Below the pieces are notes generated by a model that saw only the letters and a program-made list of their open reading frames with translations, made no database searches and was not told where the DNA came from. Of a DNA stretch of 64,000 nt, positions 9,658 to 21,960 are shown piece after piece. Location: assembly GCA_030374805.1 (NCBI GenBank), contig JARGSG010000134.1:1-64000 (forward strand), given 5' to 3'. Positions within the stretch are counted from its first letter, which is position 1; each line of letters begins with the position of its first letter. This DNA comes from Gracilaria gracilis (Eukaryota; Rhodophyta; Florideophyceae; Gracilariales; Gracilariaceae). A program made the position numbers and the translations under genes.

Positions 9658-11858
9658 ATGTTTCGGAAGCCATCTCGTGCGGAGCTGGCAGTTACCCGCA
9701 GCCCTTCCCCCGATGGTGGGGATGTTCCCGCTGATCGGGTGATTTCCAATATCTCGATTTCGGGCTGGTTCAACCCTCGCCGCGAAGGTTTCCTCTCGGA
9801 CTTCGAGCCGACACTGGGAACCCCGGGACCTTCCGTTGCCTCCGTTGGCCAACTCCAGAGGTGGAGCTGGTCCGGCTCCGGCCGTTGCTGGTGCATCGCT
9901 TGTGCCCCAATCAACTTCCGCTGCCGCGGCAATACAGCCCTGTCAGGAGGTGGCCAGCACCTCCCAGGGGACTTCCCTGGAGGACCAGGCACGCACCTTG
10001 CGTGCCGCCCATAATGCCCTTGTAGGAAAATTTCGAGCCCTCCGTGAGGTGGTCGAGAGTACCTCTGCAGAGGATGATGCTGAAGACCCCCGCGTATTGC
10101 GATCTGATGTCAACAAAATTTTGGAGTGTTTGGGGTCGCCCACCGCCTTCGTTGAAGGGATTGAGGAGCGATTCAATCGCGTCCGCCCCCGTCTCGAGAC
10201 GTTGGAGCAAACCATGATAATGGATAAAGACTCTCCGGATGATCCGGTTGTTGCCGTGTCACAACGCGACCAGCGCGCTAGAACAGGCAAAGGCCGCCGT
10301 AGGCAAAATTCCAAACGCTACAACGATCATTCGGATACACCGACCTCGTCGGATTCCAACCCGAGTCACTCGGATGGGTCTACTTTTTCAGACTCCGAGT
10401 CGGAGGATGGTCGCCGCGGGCGCTCTTCCTGCTCAAAGCGGTCTTATGCCTCCGGGGGGCGATCCGCTCCCGTACGAAGGGTAGAAGACACTCCGGACTC
10501 CGGGAATTGAAACCTACGAATAGGATGTATCGCAAGTTACTTTCGTACCGATACTATCGGTTGAAAGACTTCTCTCTGGATCGTACACCTCGTGGAACGG
10601 GAAGAGTGAAGGATTACATCAAGCGAATGCAGCTCTCACTCCGAAACCAGGCTTTTTCTGGAGACGACTCAATCCTGGTGTTAGATTTTCTTGCCCGCTT
10701 TGTCGCGGAAGCCGATATACTCGGGATGAACGAAGGACAAGCCTACGTGGCGCTGCCGTACTTTTGACGGGGGGTGGCCGAAGACCAGTTTCACTCTGTA
10801 AGAGGTTCCACCAGAGCCTCCGAAGGAGGGGTGACGTGCTGGCCCGAAGCCGTCCAATACCTCTTGAGGTCGTACGCGACAAATGACGCCATTCAGTCCG
10901 CGATCCTCGCTTTGAGGGATACACGTCAGCGCCCCGACGAGGTTGAAATTGATTATTTGGTACGCCTTAACAAGGCTTTTCAACGCTGTGGTAATGTCTA
11001 CCCCGCTGGGGGACGTTGTACGATGTTCATCGATGGGCTGAGCCCAGCCACCAAGTGACTCGTTGCCCGACGTCGGGAGGACAAGCCGAGGATTACCTAC
11101 CTCGAGTTGGTCCAAGCCGCACGTGCGGAGGGTGATGCAGTACGTTCTCGGGTTCCTCATTCGAGGTCGAAGTCCGCAAAAGCGCCGGTGATGGAGGACT
11201 GCTCCCCGTCGCTCTCGCTGGTAAGGGCTAAACACCTTCAACAGGGATATGACAACGTGCAGTTGGCGCACGGCGAAGTCCTCTCCGTACCGACTACAGA
11301 ACTCTCGTCAACGACGGAGACCACGTTCGATACCCGTCAACGACGGAGACCACGTTCGATACAGTGCTGGCAGACCCAGCACTGTACGCGGACAACCGTC
11401 GTGTGACGGCGCCTTCAATCCCATATTCGAATGGAGGTACCCGTTTTCAACGGCCTGGGTGGAGGGACCCAGGCCCTGTGGTTCGTTTCACCGGTATTCG
11501 GAAGGATAACCTGCAAGCAGGACTGTTGCGACTGATATCTCACCTGTGCTACACGCACGGTCACACATCGCCACAGTACCTCCTCTCACTGAGGGAAATG
11601 GCTAAAGTAGTGTCGAACTACGAAGCCCCGACCCCAGAGGAGAAGCGCACAGTTCCCGCCGCATCGTACTTGCGCGCGAAGTTGCACCTTTCGCATGCTC
11701 TCCGGCCTGCGCGGTCCGCTCCGATGAAGTCGGGTCCCCCCGCCTATCAGGCGTACGTTCCAAACACCATTCACGTGGAAAACTCTCAGTGAGGAACCCA
11801 AGCCCTCGTTGTGAAGGAGCCTGAGCAGCCGCCGCAGGCGGAAGCCCAGGAAAACTAA
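9658..11858 (+). pseudogene. Chromovirus B: Gag, broken
   Basis: Homologous along its length to Gag A. The start segment (from 9658) shifts frame near 9830, the coiled-coil region (9836-10490) shifts again before LLSYRYYRLKDFSLDR, and stops interrupt at about 10765, 11056 and 11790. A 28-base segment, CGTCAACGAC to TTCGATAC, is tandemly duplicated at 11306-11333 and 11335-11362; the 29-base gain shifts the frame. The zinc knuckle has lost its first and last cysteines (SHLCYTHGHTSPQY). The final in-frame TAA overlaps the pol ATG as TAATG at 11856-11860. Confidence 0.85.
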
Positions 11859-13171
11859 TGAAGGGAGTCTCCCCTCAGGGAGAGGCGCCCTCAGAGTCGA
11901 GATTGAGGACGCCCGAGGCTTCGTTGCCTCGCTCCCCGGTGAAGATCCTGTCAAGAAGTGACACCGCTGACGCGGATTTAGAACACTTGGGGGTTCTGCG
12001 TCGACCGTGGATACTGGTAAAGAATAACCGGATCCCGGATAGAATCATGGTCATGGCCAAGCGAAACTATAAAGTTTACGCTGATCTTGGCCTCAACCCC
12101 CAGTTTCTGGTAAGATTTCTAACTGTTCTGGACACAGGTGCTGGCCCGAACTTCGTCGTGGAGCCCGTATTGCTCCCGCTGGTGCGGTCTGGTATCCGCT
12201 CCGAAGCGGTCCCGAACGTCACTGACGCGAATAACAACCCGTCATGAACGGTGGAAACCGCCGACTTGGTCGTCCCGTTGGGCACCTCTATGGTGAAGCT
12301 CGACTTTGTCGTTTGCCGTTCGTTGGCTGCGCCAGTTATACTGGGATGCGATTACTGCGACAGGTTTGTCGAAGCAATCCGGCCCCGCCTCAGGCGTGTG
12401 GAACTCGACGACGGATTATCGGTACCGATTGTCCGTCGCCCGCTTAAGCGCGCTTCCCAGAAGCAAGTTCCGCTGCCTGCTGCGCAGGAACCACCGCCCG
12501 CCACGCGGGAGTCCACGAAGCTCCGCGTTGCCGCGTCGGTTACTATACCGTCGGAGTCCCAGGTTATGGTGAAGGTCAACGCCCGTCAACACGGCATTCG
12601 GGTCGTACAGCCCCTTTCCTCGTTGTACGAGAAGTGTCAACTCGCCGTTGCAAACGGAATTGTGCAGGTGCACCCGAATACTCCGTTTCGAATCTTGGTT
12701 GCCAACCTTGGCACCAAGCCCCAGTATCTGGTAAAGAACCAAGTGATTGGATCAGTCACCCCGCATCCACTCGCGATGCTCCCGACGCGGATGACTGCTG
12801 CCGATGTTCTCGGATTGGTTACCTCCAAGGAGGGAGACAGTTCAGAGAACCCCGACGCTTCGTCTAAGGAGGGGGAGGACACCGCCGTTTCAACGGAGAA
12901 GTCGCCGAATGATTCGGATTTGCAACCTGTTTCCGACACAGGACAGCGTGGTCCCACAAGCTACGACCGGCTTGACCCGGTGAAGGCTCTCGAAGAGCTG
13001 GACCTCGGTCATGTACCGAATTCGCACCGCGGTCGACTCCGTAAAATGCTACGGGAATTTACCACTATAGGGGATGGCTCTCTTGGAGAGATTTCTGCGA
13101 CGGAACACCGTATCGACTTGTTGCCGAACGCGCGTCCGGTTGCGCAACTTCCGTACAGGGCAGGAACGTAA
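11858..13171 (+). pseudogene. Chromovirus B: aspartic protease and start of pol
   Basis: The pol frame starts with the ATG that overlaps the gag stop. The protease motif VLDTGAGPNF is followed by VILGCDYCDRF. A nonsense TGA lies at about 12244 and a TAA at about 13169; between them the frame is open. The C-terminal half of this segment (ATEHRIDLLPN) leads into RT as in other gypsy elements. It corresponds to the 344-codon protease frame of element A. Confidence 0.85.
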
Positions 13172-14380
13172 GTTTGGGAGGAGGAGCAGTTCCAAGTGGA
13201 CAAGATGCTCCGCGCCGGGATGATTGAACCCGCTCAGTCACCCTGGGCTTCTCCAGTTGTACTGGCATTGAAGGCCGACGGCACGTGGCGATTTTGTATC
13301 TACTACCGCCGGCTCAACGCCGTAACTGTACGGGACAGCTACCCCATACCGCGTAGAGACGAGTGCATTGACTCGCTTGGCGATGCGACCGTGTTCACGG
13401 CGTTGGATGCCAATTGGGGATATTTGCAAGCACCTGTAAGTGAAGGGGACCGCGACAAGACAGCGTTTGTCTGTCACTCTGGGTCTTACCGCTTCAAGCG
13501 GATGCCGTTTGGTTTAACCAACGCCCCCGCTACGTTTCAACGAGCGGTCGATATCCTGCTCAACAGGTTCAAGTGGCGGTCGTGTTTGGTATATCTGGAT
13601 GACGTCATCGTCTTCTCAGATAACCTCGACGACCACCTCACCCACGTGCAAGAAGTCCTAACCGTGTTACGGGATGCTGGTATTACCCTCAAGCTGAAGA
13701 AATGTGAGTTCTTCACAGATACGATCAAGTATCTGGGACACGTGATCCGTCCTGGATGGCTGTCGATCCAGGAAGCTCGCGTCAAATCCCTCGTTGCGGC
13801 AAAGCAACCCCGTACTCAGACGGAACTCCGGTCCTTTTTGGGGCTAGTCAACGTATATCAACGGTTCATTTCGAACTTTTCGGATATCGCGGCGCCGCTT
13901 AACGCGCTACTGTGTAAAGGACAACCAAAAAACTGGAACCCTTAACGCCCGCGCAAGCGGATGCGTTCAACTCCTTAAAGGAGGCTGTCACGTCAGCACT
14001 GATCCTATCGTTACCCAAATTGGGATTGCCGTACTCCGTGGATATGGACTCGAGCGACTACCAAGTCGGTTGCGCTCTTTTACAAACCACCCCAGAGGGA
14101 GAACGGAAGCCAATTGGTTATTGGTCGCGTTCGCTGAACGTTCACGAACGGAGCTACTCTTTATCAGAGAAAGAGTGTCTCGCCGTTGTGTGGGCGCTTT
14201 CCACTCTCCGCCCCTATCTTATGGGTGTTCACTTTACCGTATACACGGATCATTCCTCATTGAGGTGGTTGATGAATATCTCCTATACATCGGGCCGCCT
14301 CATGCGGTGGAGACTCCGCTTAGCGGAATACGACTTCACAGTCATAAAAAAGAAGGGAGCGTTGAACACTTAGGCTGATG
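13172..14380 (+). pseudogene. Chromovirus B: reverse transcriptase and RNase H
   Basis: RT is well preserved from 13196: a first catalytic Asp in TALDANWGY, then [13 protein letters not shown], then the active-site YLDD. A one-base slip in the A-run near 13930 moves the rest into another frame, where RNase H reads VDMDSSDYQVGCAL, EKECLAVVWAL and VYTDHSSL. A TAG (about 14370) replaces the Gln of the LNTQADALSRL-type segment that normally joins RNase H to integrase. Confidence 0.88.
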
Positions 14381-15357
14381 CGCTTTCGCGTCTACCCACG
14401 AGTGGGGAAGCCCTCGCCACCGAAGATGATGAAATCCCGTGCTTCGTCGTGGACGGAATAGAACCGGCAGATCCGGATTGGCCGGAAGATCCGGATATGG
14501 ATGCTGAATTTGACGAACTTCTCGCCTCTGGCGAGGGTGCCACTGAGAAACCCCCACCGGGAAATTTTGTTCCCATTACTCCAGAAGAACTGGTAAGAGA
14601 GCAGTTCGGAGACCTTTTTTGTGTAGGGATACGCGCCCGTCTTAACGGTGGTGCAGTACTCCCTTTCGAGGGGAACGACCGAGGATTTCTCATAAGAACA
14701 GTTGAGTCAAACCCAGAAGTCGTGTTTCCGCATTCCCTGCAGTCGCGGGTGTTGCATTTAACGCACTATCCGAAGATCGGTGGTCACGCCGGAGGCCGGA
14801 AGCTTTGTCTCACCCTGAGAAGAGACTTTTACTGGCCCGCCATGGCGGTGGATTGCTACGCCACGGTACGCTTCTCTACAGAATGTGCAAAGAACCGAGT
14901 TAAACTTCGGAAGAACAGCAAGGCACTCAAGCTTTTCCCCGCCAGGGCATCGCTCGAGTTTGTGGCGATCGACATTCTCAGACAACTCCTCACAACGAGG
15001 CGGGGCAACAAGTTTTTACTTGTCATCACCGACCGCTTCTCGAAACTGGTTCAGACAGTCCCTCTTCGGAGGATATCCGCCTTCACGGGGGCTAACGCGT
15101 TCGTTACACATTGGGTATCTGCGTATGGACCTCCAGTGGAGTTGTTATCCGACAACGGAAAGCAGTTTGCGTCCAAGTTCTTCCAGGATGTGTGTCGCAT
15201 CCTGGATGTAAAGAACCTGTTCACAACTACTTATCACCCCCAATGTAATGGGCAAGTCGAACGGTTTAACCGAAAAATTCTCGCATTTCTGCGTTCGTAC
15301 GTTGCTGACCACCAAAAGACTTGGGAACTGTACACTGATGCGATTACCTTCGCCTAA
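14381..15357 (+). pseudogene. Chromovirus B: integrase core
   Basis: An open stretch with the HHCC finger and all three core acidic residues: Asp in FVAIDIL, Asp in SDNGKQF and Glu in NGQVERFN. A TAA at about 15355 replaces the Tyr of AYNTQVHRT (present in element A), cutting off the C-terminal domain. The integrase core is thus better preserved here than in A, but the polyprotein is broken on both sides. Confidence 0.88.
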
Positions 15358-17267
15358 AACACTCAGGTTCACCGGACTACCGGGGTATCGCCATTAGAGT
15401 TGGTACTATCCCGTTCGCCCCCGTCTGTGGCGTTGGAACCGCAAGCTACGCTTGGAACCTTCCCATCCGTGGGTGACTACAGTAACAATTGGAAACAAGT
15501 TTTAACCAAGTTGGTTCCCGCTGCGCGGAAGTCTATGGAACGTGCCCAGGCCACTTACAAGCGTGATTTTGACAACCGCTTACGGCGTCCTGACACTCTG
15601 CCAATTGCGGTTGGTAACTACATCTATGTACGGAAGGAGTACTATAACCCGGAACGGGAAAGTCGTCACAAGCTCTTTCCAGTGGCGGACGGCCCCTTCA
15701 GGGTGATCTCTACAACCACCGACACTATCGTGGTGAAGATGGGCGATACGCACGAGCGGTTATCTCGCGATGGCGTTGTCCTGGCCCCTCCACCCTCGTC
15801 TGAGATAGTACTGGACAGGACTTTCATTTCTACGGGTACAGCAACACCGGATGATTCGGGAACATCAGTGGTCGAACGACCTTCAGTTCTACCGCACCCC
15901 CCAGGGCCTGTCAGATATTCCGATGTTATCGGAAACGCCCGCAGAGCCGGGACACCCAGGCCTACAGGGCCCAATGCCTTCTTCTTCTATCGCCCATGGT
16001 CGGATTATCACCCCCCAGTGGGACCTCCAACGCACCTTCCCCCCGTTGCCCCTTCTAAGGAGGGGGAGGGAAACAGCTGCTCCGATGGAGATCTTTCGCC
16101 TTCGCAACAGATTTCACGCCATTAAGCACGCGAAGGTGTGGAAGCATCGCTACCGCTCTCGTGAAACGACAGCCGATCTGCATTCCAAGCCCATCTCAGG
16201 GTATGTCGTCCCCAAACGTCGACGAACCCTCCGTGGAGGCAGTTAAATGTGCATCGCGGTTGCCGCAGCACCTGGAGAACACCACCCTTTCGGGGTACGT
16301 TCGTAAGCACCTGTCAGTGGCGCTCTCCGGACGGGAGGACGCTGTGGCAGAGAAACCCAGCACTGGGAATGGCACACCTCGTGGCGTGGCAACTACCCCC
16401 ATGGAGGGCAAGGCGCGCTTGCGCAGTCGCACTCCGAGCGTCTCGGTAGAACCTGGCACTGCCAGCACGACACTGGCCGCTCCAAAGTTGGCACCCGTCT
16501 ACGACGGCACACTACGCCCGACCAAGTCGAATCCTCCCCAAGTAGCGGGCACAGCGCCGGCTGTACACGCCCCACACGGGAGGAGTGCTATACACGCCCC
16601 ACACGGGAGGAGTGCTGTACACGCCCCACACGGGACCAGCACAGCACACACCGGCTTACCGGAAATAGCCACCGCACGCGGGGTGCCAAGCCAGCAGGGC
16701 ATGGCGCAGCCGTTGAAGGATCCACGCGCCAGGAAGGCGGATCGGACTAGGGCAAATTCTAGCCAACCATTGTTGGAGTCACGTGCCCGTACCCGGGAGG
16801 ACGCACCGCACGCGCTCCTTCCCGCTGAGCGCGGAGCATCCCCGCCGGGTGATACGACGACAACGTCATCGCCAAGGCGGATCGACCCACGCAGACTTTC
16901 AATACGGGGGGACTACCACCCAAGTGGGATACCAGCGCCCTGTAGGGACGGCACCGATACCACCTTGGTGAGCCCCGACACCCTCTTTAGGGACATATTC
17001 CCCCATGAAGGGACCGCTCCGCGCGAAGTGACGACAACACGGCAAGGCCGGGAATTGTACGTGCAGGCGTACGTCGTCGACCGATTAATCGGGCATTTCT
17101 ACAACGGGAACAGCGACCTGCTCTACCGCGTCCGTTGGTACGGCTATGGCCCCAAAGGGGATACAGAGGAACCGATCGAACATCTCCCCTGATCACGGGT
17201 CGTACAGTATCACTGGCGCGCCGGCACCGCACTACGAGGCACGCTGGAAAGAGCCCAAGTGGGATAA
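15358..17267 (+). pseudogene. Chromovirus B: integrase C-terminal domain, linker and chromodomain
   Basis: From 15400 the GPY/F-type domain reads YVRKEYYNPERESRHKLFP and DGPFRVIS. A frameshift between about 16080 and 16161 leads to a long Pro/Ala/Arg-rich linker, then a chromodomain near 17050-17190 (YVVDRLIGHF, VRWYGYGP, EEPIEHLP). A TGA at 17190 replaces the Arg found in element A; the frame then continues to a natural-looking TAA at 17265-17267. The linker contains a three-copy 9-residue repeat. Confidence 0.82.
16563..16643 (+). repeat. Three tandem 27-bp repeats in the pol linker
   Basis: Units at 16563, 16590 and 16617 encode VHAPHGRSA, IHAPHGRSA and VHAPHGTST. Being a multiple of three, the repeat keeps frame. 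It looks like recent slippage in a disordered linker. Confidence 0.85.
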
Positions 17268-17348
17268 TTGGTAACCGTCCACGACGGGAGAAAAGAAGGA
17301 AGACCGAATAAAAGTATAATTGAAGAAGGACCGTCGAGGACGGGAAGT

Positions 17349-19233
17349 TTACGTTGTGTTCATCATGTTGTCATGAAAAAGCCGGTCGAACCGGAAGACA
17401 ACCCGGGACGGGCACTTGTGGTTCGAGCCGCTACCCCCACTAGGTGGAGCACCCCCACCGAGGCGGCTCGCCAGGGCATCCGCCATTTCGACGACATCCC
17501 CCGAAGCTTTGGTGGGGCTGAGGCCTGCACCACGCAGAAAGCGAGCAATGATCTCGTGCTCATTCAGCGGCCCGGAACTGGGATTGCCTGATCCAGCGCT
17601 CGCCGAAGGCGGAGGAGGACCATCCACTTGTTCCGTCGTCACCGCCGCAGCGGACTGCTTCGTATTGGGAGCAGCGGAAGTATTCGAACCCGGCTCCGCC
17701 GGAGCGTTACCAACTTGGTTGTCATTCCCGACCGCATCGGCTTCGTCACCGTTGTCTTCGATCGTCTCACCCGATGCATCGCGGTCGTTATGCACCATTG
17801 GATCGTTCCCGCTGTAAGCGTGATAATAATCGTCCGAGTCGACGTACCCTCGCGGGTGGTCGCTGGGGATTTCACGCGGGGCAGCCAGGAATTCTTCCGC
17901 TTGCTCGCGGCTGATTTCCTGGTAGTCCCATGGGTCGAAATACACGAAGTCGCCCGCGAGCGGGGCATTGCGCCCGAGTCCGGGACCGAGACCGCCACTA
18001 TCACCCTCTCGACGGCCACTCTGTTCGATGGGAACCTCGTCCCACTGAACGTTTTCGATGTAATCGAGTAGCCCCAGCATTTCTTCCTCGTTGGCAGTAC
18101 CCCCAAGGGGGATTCGCAAGTCCAGGCTACGGATGGCGGCCGCACGCGGGGTCGTACGTACCAAAGCCGATACTGGTCGTAGGCCTCGGTGAGGACGTAT
18201 GCCACGAAGCGGGTAGCCCACTCGGTCACCACAACCGACCATAGCCCCGACCGGGGATCCGTGAGGAGGAACGACCCCATATAGGTGAAGACCGGGGGCA
18301 GTTCAACATAACACCCCCAGCACGCCTCCAGAGAGGGTCACCACTCTGGGAGTGGGACGTACCGACCACGTCGGTGGGGTGCAGCGATGCGCTCTACCTC
18401 CACGTTTTGGTATGGAACGAAGAATCCGAATCAAGAGCGCCAACGCCGTTCATAACGGATGAAGTTCTGGAGGAAGTTCGACCGGGACGCCCGGGGAAGG
18501 TAGCGGAACTCAGCCCAAAGTATCAGTCGCTCCCAGCACATGGCTGTTTGCCGCGCTGCGGGAAAGTTCCTCCATGCGAAGGTTTCTAAAGCCGCGAGGC
18601 GGTCGCAGTACGTCATCTCTCCGTGTGCGCGGTAAAATGCGACATCAAAGTCGTACCCCGCGGGGATCTGGAACTCGAATGGAGCCCTGCGAAGCCATTG
18701 GTAACCGAGCCTGACGAGCGCCGCGTGTGCGCTAGCCACCGGTTGTCTACCGTCACGACGGATATGATGGGTAGGAATCGCTATGCGGTTCCTCCAATCC
18801 CACGACCCCGTGACGTCGGCGGGTAGGTCCCCCGGAAGGGTCTTGGTCGCATCAGCGTACGCCACGACCAATGCCTCATTGAGGACTGCCAATGGATGAT
18901 ACCAGGTCGCGTGTCTCAACTTGAGGACGTGGGACCGATTGTTTGGATTCAATTCCACCAGGGTATTATAATGCGGCCAGACGCGCACCAGCATGCCAGC
19001 TGGTATGACTCCCCCCATCGGGTGAGGCGCTAGCAGGCCTGCCCCCGCAACGGGTTGTTTAGACGGCTGAGCCGTGGGCTGCGTCGTTGGGAGCGCCCCT
19101 GCTTGCGCCCCTGCTTGCGCAGGTTGGTTGCCGCCTTGCGGGAGTTGTTGGTTGGTGTTGACCTGTGGCGGGGGAAGGAACGGAAGCCGGTGAAGTATCC
19201 CTGCAGAGGGTGGTTCGGTTGCTGATCGGACAT
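17349..19233 (-). pseudogene. Antisense coding region inside chromovirus B
   Basis: Read on the minus strand, a protein-like sequence of roughly 600 residues can be followed through three segments. The first (19233-19030) is basic. The second (19018 to about 18170) has two in-frame stops, at 18431 and about 18334, yet reads smoothly across them (NFIRYERRWRS, stop, FGFFVPYQNVEVERI). A frameshift then leads to the third (18242-17349), with an acidic stretch, then low-complexity Gly/Pro/Ser and LNEHEIIARFLRGAGLSP. Aromatic-rich, non-repetitive composition in the middle argues for real coding. I do not recognise the family. It could be an extra retroelement ORF or a captured gene. Confidence 0.55.
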
Positions 19234-19462
19234 TTCGGTGATGGTTAAGTCGATAACCGGCGTAGCCGGGGAAGTTGAGTGCGCTGGTGAGGCTCAGGGA
19301 ACGAGTTGTCGGAGAGATTAGCCTTGTGAAGGAGTATGCGCTGCGTGGGCAGGTGTGGTGTGCGCTGGGTCGAAGGGCATTGCCGGAAAGCCGAAGGAGG
19401 TCGTTTCTTTATAGCCTTGGTCCGCCATCATGTCGCTCGTGATAGGCGTCGCGCCCACGGCT

Positions 19463-19473
19463 AAGGAGGGGGA
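19463..19473 (+). promoter_or_regulatory. Chromovirus B: polypurine tract
   Basis: AAGGAGGGGGA, seven bases before the 3' LTR. It is the expected primer for plus-strand synthesis. The position fits, although a short TATGAAG lies between it and the LTR. Confidence 0.6.
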
Positions 19474-19480
19474 TATGAAG

Positions 19481-20264
19481 TGCAACGCTCTCCTTGAGGG
19501 ATTCCCATGACTTAGTTATTTCTGACATGTCGGCTGGGTTAATTATGACTACATACGATGGCCACGTTGGTGGATAGGACACGTGGGACACGGCAGAGTC
19601 CAAGAGGTTGGCCCAGCATGGCTGGTAATTCTGCACCCTTTATGGGGGTATTCTAGATTATTATGGTATTTGCCGTACAGTACGGGAGGCGAGCTACACT
19701 ACTTAGTGCGCCGGCAACTCTGCCGTCGCACCCAGTAAACCTCCCCCAACCAGGGTTTTGGCTCTAGACTGCTTCGCCTTCGGCGGTACTCAACTGCTCC
19801 TTGGAGGGATATCCCGTAGTTTACGGACTGTCTATCCTCCCTGCATCCCCTAAACGAACCCACTATTGGGAGTATTTACCAATCGCTGTCGCGTTCGCCC
19901 TTGTATAAGGTCTACATCGGCTCTGCCGTGTTCTTAACCACATCTCGTGGACTCCCCTTTTTTTTATTTCCTTTCCCTTTTTCCCCTTGCTTTTGGGTGG
20001 TTACTCCGTCACTCGCAGCCTGTGCTGAAACCGCGTCGCACTCGCCACACTGTAGACACTTCGCCTCCTTGGTGGATAACACACACACGCCGCTCACGCG
20101 GAATACCTTCTTGTCTCACCTTCCCACGCTCGTCGTGAAGGGTGACCTTGGCCTTACACCCCGACTTAGTCGTGTCATCCCTGGAAGGTTTCTGCTTGCT
20201 CTGCTATTTCGAGTGAGGAAGATCCCGAACGTCTTCGTGGTTCTTTTCCCATTGGGGCATTGCA
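19481..20264 (+). repeat. Chromovirus B: 3' LTR
   Basis: 784 bp, same ends and length as 8759-9542, about 95% identical by eye. The TATA-like TATAAG recurs at 19904. Sequence after 20264 no longer matches the region after the 5' LTR. Confidence 0.92.
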
Positions 20265-20460
20265 CTACATCAAACAAAAAGCGCCAAAACCATGCAAAAG
20301 ATGTGTTCAAAACACCAATCAGCACCCACAATGCTCTATCTCTTTAATTTGAGCGTCAGAAAACGTACTGTCGCCCGATGGTGACATCGTCTATGCGACG
20401 GCAAGCACTCATACACAAAAAGAGGGAACACAAAGAGCAACAAATACGTTCAAAGGCCTG

Positions 20461-20762
20461 GGTTGGCGGACGAAGGTGTCGTGGCGCTTCATCGGTGCAC
20501 CTATGAAGCGCCATGACACACCGGTCCGCTGTCCGAACACGCTTTGAGTGATGAAGCTGGGGTGCTGGCATACGTGGCACTGCCAACCGGACATGATAGG
20601 TGAAGCTGGAGTGCGACCCGGCCCGCTGTCCACACTCCGTGAGTGATGAAGCTAGAGTTCTGACATACGTGGCACCTCCAACGCGCCATTGACAGCGAAC
20701 CGGGGTGCCGTGGCGCTTCATCGGTGCACCGATGAAGCGCCACGACACCTCCGCCGGCTGTC
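20461..20762 (+). repeat. Foldback element: left compound inverted repeat
   Basis: Contains palindrome P1 (20461-20534), unit S1 (from about 20529), unit S2 (from about 20625) and palindrome P2 (20691-20762). P2 has a perfect 36-bp core at 20709-20744 centred on GGTGCACC. Units S1 and S2 share GAGTGATGAAGCT and CATACGTGGCAC. Confidence 0.8.
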
Positions 20763-20805
20763 TCAGGCTGTCGTTTTAGTGAATTGAAAGTATATAATCT
20801 TTTTG

Positions 20806-20879
20806 GGACAGCGTACCGGGGTGGCGTGGCGCTTCATCGGTGTAGCGATGAAGCGCCATGAAACCCCAGTCCACTTTCA
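20806..20879. repeat. Internal palindrome P3
   Basis: Same 74-bp module starting GGACAG; perfect 13-bp arms (20827-20839 and 20846-20858) around a six-base loop. Its right flank CCCCAGTCCACTTTCA recurs at the right edge of palindrome P7. Confidence 0.8.
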
Positions 20880-21132
20880 TACTTGTCCTTAATGACAACT
20901 TCGCGTATATCTCCACATTTATTTAATTCCGTATCTCTCGCGTCTTCACGCTTTCCTTAACATCAATTTGACGCATCACGTGACACCGATGAAGTACCAC
21001 TTCAGTACCACTTCACCTTTATCCCCTGTCCGAGCGCCATGGAAGATAAAGCTGGAGTTCTTGTAGGTCTGCTGTGTCCGCCTGCCGGCCACAGCACCCG
21101 TTTTGCGACCCTGCTACTGTGCACTGACGCGG

Positions 21133-21206
21133 TGGACGGTAGGACGAATTAAAGTGTGGTTTATCGATGCACCGATGAAGCACCATTGCACTCCTGACCA
21201 TTGCCC
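21133..21206. repeat. Internal palindrome P4 (degenerate)
   Basis: Only the centre, TTTATCGATGCACCGATGAAGCACCA, matches the module; the GCGC step of the left arm is lost. The outer limits are set by symmetry. Confidence 0.6.
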
Positions 21207-21693
21207 AGTGGTTGTGTGTTCCGAAAAATGTAATAAGAACCCCTCGCTGAGAGAATGAAACTCTCACTCTTCCACCAAGATATTGGTCTTACGAAAACCT
21301 AAGAAATAATACAAATATATATATTAATAGAGTTGCGTCAATTCTACACTAACGATACAGGGGCAACTTTCTGGCGCGGATACCGTCCGGTCGATACATA
21401 TTGCCGCAGAGCCGTAGGCGAAACACACATGTCTCTACAGACTACTGTAACGCACGAATGCTCCTGCGGAAACACATTATAAGTCATTCTTTTACAGTAT
21501 AGGTTCACAAGAAGTTAAATCTTTCTTCATGGGAACTTGAAGCCTAGTAATAACCTTATGGGACTGCATGTACTAATGACGTTGGTATAGTAAGCATTGC
21601 TGCGGATGCTCTCGAGATACCCTAAATTAGTGTGTTAGGGTGGTTTAGAATCCCTCCAAGCGCATCCAGGACGGGCGGTCTAGACCACCTCCC

Positions 21694-21767
21694 GGACAGC
21701 GAACGCGGGTGTTGCGGCGCTTCATCAGTGCACCGATGAAAGGCCACTGCACATCGGTTCACTGTCC
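21694..21767. repeat. Internal palindrome P5
   Basis: 74 bp from GGACAG to CTGTCC with a mutated centre (CTTCATCAGTGCACCGATGAA). The outer arms are recognisable on both sides. Confidence 0.75.
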
Positions 21768-21960
21768 AAAAAAATAAACATTCTTTTTTGCCCTGCTGCC
21801 CCATTCGGTTCCGAATCTCTGCATCCGGGGCACACGTGCAACTACTACTGGATATCACGTTTGCAGAAACATCGCAGCCATGGACAACTAACCCCCATTC
21901 GGGTCTGTTGCAGAGCCCCTTGTAATACATGCTTCAGTAGCTTACGCAGGTCTGTTGTCT

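Larger units (their letters stand above)
17268..19480 (+). other. Chromovirus B: long region between pol stop and 3' LTR
   Basis: About 2.2 kb with no sense-strand gene. It carries the antisense frame described separately and ends in a polypurine tract. Most chromoviruses have only a short untranslated stretch here. Confidence 0.7.
8759..20264 (+). mobile_element. Chromovirus B: complete but decayed Ty3/gypsy element
   Basis: An 11.5-kb element bounded by two direct 784-bp LTRs that start TGCAAC and end ATTGCA. Order inside is PBS, gag, protease, RT, RNase H, integrase, chromodomain, an antisense frame, then a polypurine tract. Gag and pol are clearly related to element A but belong to another family. 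The bases flanking the two LTRs (TGATG and CTACA) do not form a target duplication, so the element may be a product of recombination or an old insertion with altered flanks. Nonsense changes and frameshifts make it non-autonomous. Confidence 0.9.

Noticed and set aside
8754..20269. Target-site duplication around chromovirus B
   Set aside because: The five bases outside the LTRs (TGATG and CTACA) do not match.
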